The notes: a model not told the origin generated them from the sequence alone. DNA of 5,185 bases from an uncultured Muribaculaceae bacterium (GCA_947178235.1 CAMWXQ010000112.1:1-5185); one strand, 5' to 3'; counted from the stretch's first letter, positions 1 through 5,185 are shown. Translations and numbers: made by a program.

Positions 1-63
1 AAGAGAGGCGTGGCTTAGCAGCAATGCTTTTGCACTTCGGTTTTTAATTTGGGCCTCAGTCAT
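1..63 (-). CDS. possible 5' end of an unidentified minus-strand gene (partial)
   Basis: Reading the minus strand from an ATG at 63 back to the window edge gives 21 codons without a stop. The peptide begins Met-Thr-Glu-Ala-Gln-Ile-Lys and ends in a Leu/Ala/Ser-rich stretch. I do not recognise it. The stretch is too short to be statistically meaningful, since two plus-strand frames here are also open for 14 to 25 codons. No clear TTTG/TAnnTTTG promoter lies upstream of the ATG on the minus strand; the closest candidate (75-82) matches only four of six consensus positions. The alternative is that these bases hold the 3' end of a plus-strand gene, with stops available at 16-18, 44-46 or 74-76. 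If the minus-strand reading is right, the gene is divergent from the exported protein at 229. Confidence 0.25.
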   Translation of the reverse strand, partial: MTEAQIKNRSAKALLLSHASL

Positions 64-84
64 CACGTTGGGGTGAAAGGTCAG

Positions 85-110
85 TTAACATTGTGTAAAA
101 AATTTGTTAA
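85..110. repeat. short inverted repeat TTAACA-N14-TGTTAA
   Basis: Two perfect 6-bp arms (85-90 and 105-110) are separated by 14 AT-rich bases. The right arm overlaps the TTTG at 103-106 that could be the -33 element for the gene at 229, so the repeat sits where an operator could act. Arms this short occur often by chance in AT-rich DNA, and no regulator is identified. Confidence 0.3.
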
Positions 111-135
111 ACCGACGGATGCGTATTAAACTTTC
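103..135 (+). promoter_or_regulatory. weak candidate promoter for the exported LTxxQ protein
   Basis: TTTG at 103-106 is followed, after 20 bases, by TAAACTTTC at 127-135. This resembles the Bacteroidetes -7 box TAnnTTTG but has one extra base and ends in C instead of G. It would leave a leader of roughly 90 nt before the ATG at 229. No better match was found between 135 and 228, which is AT-rich and otherwise featureless. The bases just before the ATG (ACTTACAGAT) contain no Shine-Dalgarno sequence, as is usual in this phylum. Confidence 0.3.
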
Positions 136-228
136 GGACAATCGAGAAGTCATAGTATTACAAGCCGCAAATAATGGCACAGGATTAATCCAAAACATAA
201 AACAGATAACTATACAAAACTTACAGAT

Positions 229-786
229 ATGAAAAAGACTATCATCGGAATCTCCCTCATCCTCTCAGGCCTCTTCGCCACCACTGCCGTAGCCCAAGGC
301 CCCGCGACCCCCCAGAAGAAGGTGGCAAAGACCGAACAGACCTGCCCCAACGGCGGTGAGTGCGCCAAGGCTGAGCGCCCCTGCCCCTTCGACAAGGTGA
401 CCGGCATCACCGCCGAGCAGAAGGCCAAGCTCCAAGCCCTCTCCCCCAAGAAGGACAAGGAGGCCGCCAAGGCTGACAAGCAAGCCAAGCGCGAGGAGCA
501 GAAGGCCAAGCGCGACGCAGCCCGCAAGGAGTATCTCAACAGCGTGAAGCAGATCCTCACCCCCGAGCAGTATGTCGAGTTCCTCGAAATCTCGTTCGTC
601 AACCAGAGTGGTCCCCACAAACACGCTATGCACAAGGGTGCCCAGAAAATGGATAAGCAGGGCGCCCACAAGATGACCAAGAAAGGCGACATGAAGATGA
701 AGGGCCAACGCCCCGAGCGTGCCGCTCAGGAAACAACCCCGTTTCAGAAGAAACCACCTAAATACAAAACTTTCCTCAAAAACTAA
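229..786 (+). CDS. exported Lys/Ala-rich protein with two LTxxQ-like motifs (Spy/CpxP/ZraP-like)
   Basis: This 185-residue protein starts with a clear signal peptide: Lys2-Lys3, a hydrophobic stretch at about 5-19, then Ala-Val-Ala at 20-22, with cleavage likely before Gln23. The mature protein has three cysteines (39, 45, 52). It then has two motifs about 50 residues apart, Ile-Thr-Ala-Glu-Gln at 60-64 and Leu-Thr-Pro-Glu-Gln at 110-114. Between them lies a highly charged, probably helical Lys/Ala/Glu segment (65-105). Paired LTxxQ motifs on helices are the hallmark of the periplasmic Spy/CpxP/ZraP group, which act as envelope chaperones or metal-responsive proteins. Residues 130-157 add four His and five Met, consistent with metal binding but not proof of it. 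Codon choice is strongly biased to AAG and GCC, suggesting good expression. Family assignment is by motif only, since the rest is low complexity. It is transcribed alone and is convergent with the DUF1015 gene. Confidence 0.75.
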   Translation: MKKTIIGISLILSGLFATTAVAQGPATPQKKVAKTEQTCPNGGECAKAERPCPFDKVTGITAEQKAKLQALSPKKDKEAAKADKQAKREEQKAKRDAARKEYLNSVKQILTPEQYVEFLEISFVNQSGPHKHAMHKGAQKMDKQGAHKMTKKGDMKMKGQRPERAAQETTPFQKKPPKYKTFLKN

Positions 787-839
787 CCCCGAAACCGCCC
801 CGCACCGGTGTGGGGGCCGCTTTCGGGTTATTTATTGTT
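784..839. terminator. probable bidirectional intrinsic terminator between convergent genes
   Basis: The outer arms TAACCCCGAAA (784-794) and TTTCGGGTTA (821-830) pair with one bulged C. An inner stem forms between CCCCGCA (798-804) and TGTGGGG (809-815), including one G-T pair, around a CCGG loop. On the plus strand the hairpin is followed by TTTATTGTT (831-839). On the minus strand it is followed by TTTTTG, the complement of CAAAAA at 776-781 inside the end of the upstream gene. It therefore can end both the plus-strand gene at 229-786, whose stop codon TAA forms the first bases of the arm, and the DUF1015 gene, which stops at 851. Confidence 0.75.
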
Positions 840-850
840 CTGATACGGGC

Positions 851-2098
851 TCAGCCGAGTTTGTGGATCACGAGTCCGGAGCGCAGCTTGGGCTCGAACC
901 ATGTTGTCTTCGGGGGCATGATGTTGCCCGAGTCGGCGATGTCCATGAGCTGTTTCATGCTGACGGGATAGAGGGCCAGGGCCATCGCCATCTCGCCCGA
1001 GTCGACACGTTTTTTCAGCTCGCCGAGGCCACGGATGCCACCGACGAAGTCGATGCGCTTGTCCGAGCGGAGGTCGGTGATGCCGAGGATGTCGCGGAGG
1101 ATAAGGTCGCTCGAAATTGTGACGTCGAGGACACCGATGGGATCGGCGTCATTGTAGGTGCCGGGACGTGCGGTTAGCGAATACCAGCGTCCGTCGAGGT
1201 AGAGCGAGAAGTTGTGGAGCGACTGGGGACGATACGGCTCGCCGTCCCCCTTGGGCTCGACGATGAAGTTCTCTTCGAGGCGGGCGAGGAACTCGGCGGG
1301 TGTGAGGCCGTTGAGATCGCGGACGACGCGGTTGTAGTCGATGATATTGAGGTGTGAGGCGGGGAATGCTACGGCGAGGAAGTAATTGTATTCCTCATCG
1401 CCGCGATGGTCGGGATTGGCCTGGGCCTTCTCGTGACCCACGAGTGCGGCTGCCGCCGAGCGGTGGTGTCCGTCGGCAATATAGAGCGACGGGATGGCTG
1501 CGAATTCCTCGGTGATGGCCTTGATTGTCTCGGGATCCTCGACGACCCAGAAGTGATGACCGAAGCCGTCGGGGGCGGTGAAGTCATATTCGGGCTCGCC
1601 GGCGGTGACGGTGTCGATTATCTGTTGGAGTTTCTCATTGTCCGGGAATGCGAAGAACACAGGCTCGATGTTGGCGTTGTTGACGCGGACATGCTTCATG
1701 CGGTCCTCCTCCTTGTCTCGGCGGGTGAGCTCATGCTTCTTGATGCGTCCCTCCATATAGTCGGCGACATTGGCGGCCACGACTATGCCATACTGGGTAC
1801 GGCCGTTCATGGTCTGCGCATATATATAATAGTGGTCGGCATCATCCTCTACGAGCCATCCATTGGACTGGAAGGCATTGAAGTTCTCGACAGCCTTGTC
1901 GTAGACCTTGGGGTCGTGCTCGTCGGTGCCGGGTTCGAAGTCGATCTCCGGCTTGATGATGTGGTACAGGGAACGGGGATTGCCCTCGGCCTCGGCGCGG
2001 GCCTCCTCGGAGTTGAGTACGTCATAGGGGCGTGAGGCCACCTCGGTGACCATGTGCCTGGGGGGACGTATCCCCCTGAAAGGTTTTACTTTTGCCAT
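851..2098 (-). CDS. DUF1015 (COG4198) family protein
   Basis: This 415-residue soluble protein has no signal peptide and is near the usual length for the family. Features recognised in order are PFRGIRPP at 6-13, the PYDVLN segment at 24-29, SLYHIIKPE at 43-51, and GRIKKHELTRRDKEEDR at 117-133. These are followed by NANIEPVFF at 141-149, IADGHHRSAAA at 207-217, YNRVV at 255-259, and the C-terminal MPPKTTWFEPKL signature at 394-405. The family's function is not established. The Gly-His-His-Arg core (210-213) resembles the G-x-H-R motif of the ParB/sulfiredoxin-like fold used by free-serine kinases such as SerK, so a nucleotide-dependent small-molecule kinase role is a reasonable guess only. 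From memory, relatives in Bacteroidetes often sit beside serC and serA; here the neighbour is purA, 93 bp upstream. The chosen ATG at 2098 gives the conserved N-terminus. No Shine-Dalgarno and no convincing separate promoter are seen. Confidence 0.9.
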   Translation of the reverse strand: MAKVKPFRGIRPPRHMVTEVASRPYDVLNSEEARAEAEGNPRSLYHIIKPEIDFEPGTDEHDPKVYDKAVENFNAFQSNGWLVEDDADHYYIYAQTMNGRTQYGIVVAANVADYMEGRIKKHELTRRDKEEDRMKHVRVNNANIEPVFFAFPDNEKLQQIIDTVTAGEPEYDFTAPDGFGHHFWVVEDPETIKAITEEFAAIPSLYIADGHHRSAAAALVGHEKAQANPDHRGDEEYNYFLAVAFPASHLNIIDYNRVVRDLNGLTPAEFLARLEENFIVEPKGDGEPYRPQSLHNFSLYLDGRWYSLTARPGTYNDADPIGVLDVTISSDLILRDILGITDLRSDKRIDFVGGIRGLGELKKRVDSGEMAMALALYPVSMKQLMDIADSGNIMPPKTTWFEPKLRSGLVIHKLG

Positions 2099-2133
2099 GG
2101 GAGATTTAAGGAAAAGAAATCTGTTTTATGAAT

Positions 2134-2175
2134 ATGATAGCTATGATAGCTGAATCAGCTATCATAGCTATTTTT
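2134..2175. repeat. perfect 17-bp inverted repeat built on a tandem 9-mer; possible terminator or operator
   Basis: Two tandem copies of ATGATAGCT occupy 2134-2142 and 2143-2151. The arm ATAGCTATGATAGCTGA (2137-2153) is matched perfectly by its reverse complement at 2155-2171, with a single A between them. Five T (2171-2175) follow on the plus strand, so as a Rho-independent terminator it points rightward, although both flanking genes run leftward. On the minus strand it is preceded by AAAAA and followed by the mixed CATATTCATAAAACAG, a poor U-tract. It lies in the 93-bp gap after purA and before the DUF1015 gene. It could end or attenuate purA transcription, stop antisense transcription, stabilise an mRNA end, or be a protein-binding site. 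Confidence 0.6.
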
Positions 2176-2177
2176 CA

Positions 2178-2188
2178 GGGTAAAACCC
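2178..2188. other. small hairpin just after the purA stop codon
   Basis: GGGT (2178-2181) and ACCC (2185-2188) form a perfect 4-bp stem around a three-base loop, three bases past the purA stop on the minus strand. On that strand it is followed by TGAAAAATAG rather than a T-run, so it is not a good terminator alone. Together with the larger palindrome next to it, it makes the 3' end of the purA mRNA strongly structured. Confidence 0.3.
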
Positions 2189-2191
2189 GGA

Positions 2192-3478
2192 TTATTTAAG
2201 TTTTGCCTTTGCGCGGACGATGGTCTGCGAGCGGTCGGGGCCGATGGATACGACGGCGATGGGGGTCTCCAACTCCTTTTCGAGGAAGTCGACGTATGCC
2301 TTGAACTCGGCGGGGAACTCATCCTCGCTCTGCATCTTGGTCATGTCGGTCTTCCAACCGGGGAGGGTGACGTAGATAGGCTCTACATTCTCCTCGATCG
2401 AGTACGGGAAGTCGGTTGTTTCCTTCCCGTCGACCTTGTAGGCCACACAGGCCTTGATTTCGTCGAATCCGTCGAGGACGTCGCTCTTCATCATGATCAG
2501 CTGGGTGACGCCATTAATCATGATGGCATAGCGGAGAGCCACGAGGTCAATCCAACCGCAGCGGCGCTCGCGGCCTGTGACGGCACCATACTCGTGGCCG
2601 AGGTCACGGATGGTCTTGCCGGTCTCGTCGAAGAGCTCGGTGGGGAAGGGACCGCTGCCGACACGGGTGCAGTATGCCTTGAAGATGCCGAATACGTCGC
2701 CGATCTTGTTGGGGGCCACGCCGAGACCCGAACATGCACCCGAGGTGATGGTGTTCGACGAGGTCACGAAAGGGTACGAGCCGAAGTCGATGTCGAGCAG
2801 TGTGCCCTGTGCGCCCTCACAGAGGATGCTCTTACCCTCGCGGAGGAGATTGTTGACGAGATGCTCGGAGTCGACGATCTCGTAGGTCTTGATGTACTCG
2901 ATGGCATCCATCCAGGTCTTTTCGAGGTCGGCGAGCAGTTCGGGCTCGGGGGTAGCGCCGAGTGTGGCGAGGCGGTCGAGGTGGAGCTGACGGAGTGGGC
3001 CGTACTTCTCGGGGAAGTTGACAAAGGTGTCGCCCAGACGGAGGCCGTTGCGCGAGATCTTGTCGGTGTATGTGGGGCCGATGCCTTTGCCGGTGGTGCC
3101 GATTTTCTTACCACCCTTGGCCTTCTCGTTGGCCGCGTCGAGCAGACGGTGTGTGGGTGTGATGAGGTGCGCCTTCTTGGAGATACGGAGTATGGAACGG
3201 AGGTCGACGCCGCTGCGTTCGAGCTCCTCGGCTTCCTGACGGAAGAGGACGGGGTCGAGGACCACGCCATTGCCGATGATATTTATCTGACCATGCTGGA
3301 AGATACCCGAGGGGATGGAGCGGAGCACATATTTCTTGCCCTCGAATTCGAGGGTGTGGCCCGCATTGGGACCGCCCTGGAAACGGGCAACCACATCGTA
3401 GCGGGGGGTGAGCACGTCCACCACTTTGCCTTTACCTTCGTCGCCCCATTGGAGGCCGAGAAGCACGTCTACTTTCAT
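2192..3478 (-). CDS. purA: adenylosuccinate synthetase
   Basis: This enzyme joins IMP and aspartate, using GTP, to form adenylosuccinate, the first committed step from IMP to AMP in the cytoplasm. The 428-residue length is close to the 432 of E. coli PurA. All landmark motifs are present: LQWGDEGKGK at 9-18 with the catalytic Asp13, and GGPNAGHT at 35-42 with the catalytic His41. TTGKGIGPTYTDK at 128-140 and EGAQGTLLDID at 221-231 follow, then TRVGSGPFPTE at 271-281. The last group is AVTGRERRCGW at 299-309, KSDVLDGFDE at 331-340, and SIGPDRSQT at 411-419, which contacts the guanine. The ATG at 3478 places the catalytic residues at the standard positions, which supports the start. It begins 22 bp after the stop of the Fur-like gene on the same strand, with no promoter visible between, so the two are probably cotranscribed. 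The gene appears intact. Confidence 0.98.
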   Translation of the reverse strand: MKVDVLLGLQWGDEGKGKVVDVLTPRYDVVARFQGGPNAGHTLEFEGKKYVLRSIPSGIFQHGQINIIGNGVVLDPVLFRQEAEELERSGVDLRSILRISKKAHLITPTHRLLDAANEKAKGGKKIGTTGKGIGPTYTDKISRNGLRLGDTFVNFPEKYGPLRQLHLDRLATLGATPEPELLADLEKTWMDAIEYIKTYEIVDSEHLVNNLLREGKSILCEGAQGTLLDIDFGSYPFVTSSNTITSGACSGLGVAPNKIGDVFGIFKAYCTRVGSGPFPTELFDETGKTIRDLGHEYGAVTGRERRCGWIDLVALRYAIMINGVTQLIMMKSDVLDGFDEIKACVAYKVDGKETTDFPYSIEENVEPIYVTLPGWKTDMTKMQSEDEFPAEFKAYVDFLEKELETPIAVVSIGPDRSQTIVRAKAKLK

Positions 3479-3500
3479 TTTCTGTCTGTTATGGTTGTGT

Positions 3501-3971
3501 TTAGATTGTCTGTTTCTTGCGACACCGCGAGCATAGGCCCGATATGCAGACCTCGACCCCGGTGGTCATGAACGTGGCGAAGCGGCGCGACAGCAGCTGA
3601 CGCCCCAACGATGGGTCGCGCGCAGCACGACGCCGACCGCACACCGTACACACCAGTGTGAAGCCGACCCTGTTGCGCTCCTCGGCGACCTCCCACATCG
3701 CCGCCGTGTCGCCGGTGCCGTCGACCGAGGGACGGCGCGCAACGATGCCGGCCTCCTGCAACATCGAGAGTGTGTTGTAGAGTGTGGCGCGGCTGACCTT
3801 GAAGTTGAGCGAGGCGAGTGCCTCGGTGAGCTCGCGTGTACCGAAACGCCCCTTCTGACGCGAAACGGCATCGAGAATCGCAAGCCGCTCGGGGGTCGAG
3901 CGCATACGTGAGCCTGCGATGTATTGCTCGAAGGCCCTGTGGAGCGTGCGGGTGCGCTTGTCGTCGTTCAT
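3501..3971 (-). CDS. Fur-family transcriptional regulator lacking the usual metal-sensing histidines
   Basis: This 156-residue protein has the two-part Fur layout. The N-terminal winged helix includes RSTPERLAIL at 24-33, FGTRELTEAL at 43-52, and the recognition helix VSRATLYNTLSMLQEAGIV at 59-77. The C-terminal half has two CxxC pairs, Cys108/Cys111 and Cys147/Cys150, matching the structural zinc site. The conserved HHDH-type stretch just before the first CxxC is instead VGFTLVC (102-108), and the His commonly found in the strand before the second CxxC is also missing. I see only one His in the protein, at position 11. Sensing of Fe, Zn, Mn or peroxide by the classical site is therefore unlikely, so I do not name it Fur, Zur or PerR. 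It is the first gene of a probable two-gene unit with purA, and a promoter sits directly before its ATG. Confidence 0.9.
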   Translation of the reverse strand: MNDDKRTRTLHRAFEQYIAGSRMRSTPERLAILDAVSRQKGRFGTRELTEALASLNFKVSRATLYNTLSMLQEAGIVARRPSVDGTGDTAAMWEVAEERNRVGFTLVCTVCGRRRAARDPSLGRQLLSRRFATFMTTGVEVCISGLCSRCRKKQTI

Positions 3972-3978
3972 TACTCCG

Positions 3979-4010
3979 CAAAATTACGATTATTCGGGGA
4001 GATTTCCAAA
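3979..4010 (-). promoter_or_regulatory. promoter for the Fur-like gene and purA
   Basis: Read on the minus strand, TTTG (4010-4007), 20 bases, then TAATTTTG (3986-3979) followed by C is an exact match to the Bacteroidetes TTTG / TAnnTTTGY promoter. Initiation a few bases beyond the -7 box would fall at about 3972-3975, only one to four bases before the ATG at 3971, so the transcript would be leaderless or nearly so. It lies in the 44-bp gap after holA, which gives the regulator-purA pair its own start. Confidence 0.75.
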
Positions 4011-4015
4011 TTCTC

Positions 4016-5050
4016 TCACACCTCTATTATACCGCGGGCCGTGAGGATGCGGAATACAAGGTCGTGGAGCAGATCGTATTCGCCTGTCCTCGACCCGATA
4101 CCCTTCGAGCGTGTGTCACACTCGCGCAGGGCCGATACGATCTCGATGGTCTGACGGACAGAGTAGTTGCGGGCCCCGGCCTCGATCTTGCGCAGCTGCC
4201 AGGGCTGACGATAGCCGAGGGCAGTCATGTATCCGTCTTGGGTTTTGTCGGCGGTGTAGTGGTAGATGAGAATATTGCTGAAATGGCCGAAGAGGGTGCT
4301 GACTGTCACGACCGTCGGGTTGTTCTTCGGATTGTTGCGGAAATACTCGACGATGGCGAAAGCTTTGAGGGCGTTGCGGGTATTGATGGCATCTACGAGC
4401 TCGAAGTTGTTGTAGTCCTTCGAGATGCCAACGTTGCGCTCTACCGCCTCGGGGGTAATCATTGCCCCGGCACCGAGGATCAAGGCGAGCTTGTCAATCT
4501 CGCTGTACAGTTTGGCGAGATCCGTGCCGATGAAGTCGCGCAACATCATCTGTGCCTTGGGATCGATGTTGAGCCCTTTTTCCTTAACGATAGACGAGAC
4601 GGCTGGTAGGACATCCCGGTCCGAGAGACGTTTGGCGAGGAAGGTCACGCCATTCTTCTTCACGGCATCCAGCAGATCCTTACCCTTGGCCTGTGCGCCG
4701 CGGCAGCAGATGACCAGCACCGTCTGAGGGTTGGGGCGTGTGACGTAGTGATGCAGATAGTTGAGCTGATCGGCACGGATCGCCTGCGCCTCGCGGAGGA
4801 TTACGACCTGCTTCTCGGCCATCATGGGGAACTTGCGGCAGAGCTCTTCGACCGTAGCCATATCGGTCTCGGGCGCATAGACATTGTAGAGGTTGAAGTC
4901 GCGCAGATCCTCGGGCACGAGCGTCTCGAAGTCTTTCACGAGCTCATCTATGAAGTATCCTTCCTCGCCGTGAAGCAGATAGACTGGGGCAGTATTGCCC
5001 GTGAGTATCTGCGAGCGGACATCCTGGAAGGTTGCGTTGGCTGCGGCCAT
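4016..5050 (-). CDS. holA: DNA polymerase III subunit delta
   Basis: The delta subunit is the part of the clamp loader that opens the sliding beta clamp, working with gamma/tau and delta' during chromosome replication. The 344-residue length matches the family (343 in E. coli). Family-like segments are PVYLLHGEEGYFIDE at 22-36 (start of the AAA+-like domain), RKFPMMAEKQVVILREAQ at 72-89, and the helix FIGTDLAKLYSEIDKL at 173-188. These are followed by VGISKDYNNFELVDAI at 207-222, then the helical collar domain, ending with SKGIGS at 315-320 and the hydrophobic LLHDLVFRIL at 327-336. Like other delta subunits it lacks a Walker A motif, which is expected because delta does not bind ATP. The ATG at 5050 gives a sensible N-terminus. 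There is no Shine-Dalgarno, and the leader is about 40 nt from the promoter at 5096-5127. It is followed by the Fur-like gene after 44 bp and is divergent from the gene starting at 5175. Confidence 0.95.
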   Translation of the reverse strand: MAAANATFQDVRSQILTGNTAPVYLLHGEEGYFIDELVKDFETLVPEDLRDFNLYNVYAPETDMATVEELCRKFPMMAEKQVVILREAQAIRADQLNYLHHYVTRPNPQTVLVICCRGAQAKGKDLLDAVKKNGVTFLAKRLSDRDVLPAVSSIVKEKGLNIDPKAQMMLRDFIGTDLAKLYSEIDKLALILGAGAMITPEAVERNVGISKDYNNFELVDAINTRNALKAFAIVEYFRNNPKNNPTVVTVSTLFGHFSNILIYHYTADKTQDGYMTALGYRQPWQLRKIEAGARNYSVRQTIEIVSALRECDTRSKGIGSRTGEYDLLHDLVFRILTARGIIEV

Positions 5051-5095
5051 GGTCGTTGGGGGTGGTTTTGTCGGTTCGGATGAGTTTTCGGGGTG

Positions 5096-5127
5096 TAAAT
5101 TTAGTGAAAATCGGGCGGAAGGGCAAA
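5096..5127 (-). promoter_or_regulatory. holA promoter
   Basis: On the minus strand, TTTG (5127-5124), 20 bases, then TAAATTTA (5103-5096) matches the Bacteroidetes promoter with one departure, A instead of G at the end of the -7 box. Initiation would fall at about 5088-5091, giving a leader of about 40 nt before the ATG at 5050. It is arranged back-to-back with the plus-strand promoter at 5134-5164, with only six bases between the two -33 elements. Confidence 0.65.
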
Positions 5128-5133
5128 TTTTCT

Positions 5134-5164
5134 TTTGTTTCTCGGCGGGGATTGGCTAAATTTG
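5134..5164 (+). promoter_or_regulatory. promoter for the plus-strand gene at the right edge
   Basis: TTTG (5134-5137), 19 bases, then TAAATTTG (5157-5164) followed by C fits the Bacteroidetes consensus at every fixed position. The expected start site, about 5169-5171, lies only a few bases before the ATG at 5175, so a nearly leaderless mRNA is predicted. Confidence 0.7.
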
Positions 5165-5174
5165 CACCCCGATT

Positions 5175-5185
5175 ATGCCAAAGAC
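5175..5185 (+). CDS. start of a plus-strand gene divergent from holA (partial)
   Basis: An ATG at 5175 follows a full-consensus promoter at the right distance. Only Met-Pro-Lys and two bases of the next codon, which must be Thr (AC-), are inside the window, so the product cannot be identified from sequence. From memory, Bacteroidetes genomes often have a protein with a type I restriction HsdR N-terminal-like domain divergent from holA. That is a context guess only. Confidence 0.5.

Noticed and set aside
17..50. AGCA-GCAA-TGCT hairpin followed by T-rich DNA as a terminator for an upstream gene
   Set aside because: The stem is only 4 bp with low GC, and the T-runs are interrupted. The later TTCG loop is closed by just two pairs.
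210..708. Two minus-strand open frames opposite the exported protein gene
   Set aside because: Their Leu-rich peptides are the complement of AAG- and GAG-rich codons. The plus-strand reading has a clean signal peptide and a stop at a terminator.
1406..2035. Plus-strand open frame of 209 codons opposite the DUF1015 gene
   Set aside because: It is the antisense shadow of a well-conserved protein. Its Val/Leu/Gly-rich peptide follows from the complementary codons, and there is no promoter or start context.
2594..3571. Long plus-strand open frame (325 codons) opposite purA and the 3' end of the Fur-like gene
   Set aside because: It lies antisense to an unmistakable PurA. High-GC codon use in purA removes stop codons from the opposite strand, and the peptide resembles no family I know.
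3475..3981. Alternative minus-strand frame over the Fur-like gene
   Set aside because: The other frame gives the winged helix and both CxxC pairs, while this one gives an Arg/His-rich peptide with no motif.
3836..4609. Plus-strand open frame spanning parts of the Fur-like gene and holA
   Set aside because: It crosses two real genes and their promoter gap on the opposite strand, with no recognisable domain.
1..5185. Mobile element, CRISPR array, tRNA, rRNA or riboswitch
   Set aside because: I found no transposase, integrase, regularly spaced repeats, tRNA-like cloverleaf or conserved RNA motif. The 22- to 228-bp gaps are explained by promoters, leaders and hairpins.

Overview
The window looks like a chromosomal housekeeping segment from a GC-rich member of the Bacteroidales. 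A Muribaculaceae-like gut bacterium would fit, but family-level placement is inference. The evidence is threefold. Several start regions carry the Bacteroidetes-type promoter (TTTG about 20 bp upstream of TAnnTTTG). Shine-Dalgarno sequences are absent before the genes. The protein set (DUF1015 protein, PurA, a Fur-like regulator, DNA polymerase III delta) also fits this group. Coding DNA is rich in GCC, AAG and GAG codons, while the gaps between genes are AT-rich.

Layout, left to right. Positions 1-228 are mostly non-coding: a possible 5' end of a minus-strand gene (1-63), a small inverted repeat, and the leader of the first complete gene. Positions 229-786 (+) encode a small exported Lys/Ala-rich protein with two LTxxQ-like motifs and a His/Met-rich tail. 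It is convergent with everything to its right up to 5050, and a G+C-rich imperfect hairpin at 784-830 lies between it and the next gene as a probable two-way terminator. Four minus-strand genes follow. In transcription order they are holA (5050-4016), a Fur-family regulator (3971-3501), purA (3478-2192) and a DUF1015 protein (2098-851). At the right edge a plus-strand gene begins at 5175 with only three complete codons visible; it is divergent from holA.

Transcription as read from the sequence: holA has its own promoter (5096-5127). The Fur-like gene has a second one (3979-4010) that would give a nearly leaderless mRNA, and purA follows 22 bp behind it, so the regulator and purA probably share a transcript. 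A perfect 17-bp inverted repeat built from a tandem 9-mer separates purA from the DUF1015 gene.

No mobile element, CRISPR array, tRNA or rRNA is visible, and I see no convincing new multi-gene system. The points most worth a second look are the Fur-like protein that keeps its structural cysteines but lacks the usual metal-sensing histidines, the palindrome at 2137-2171, the mirrored divergent promoters at 5088-5172, and the His/Met/Cys-bearing exported protein.
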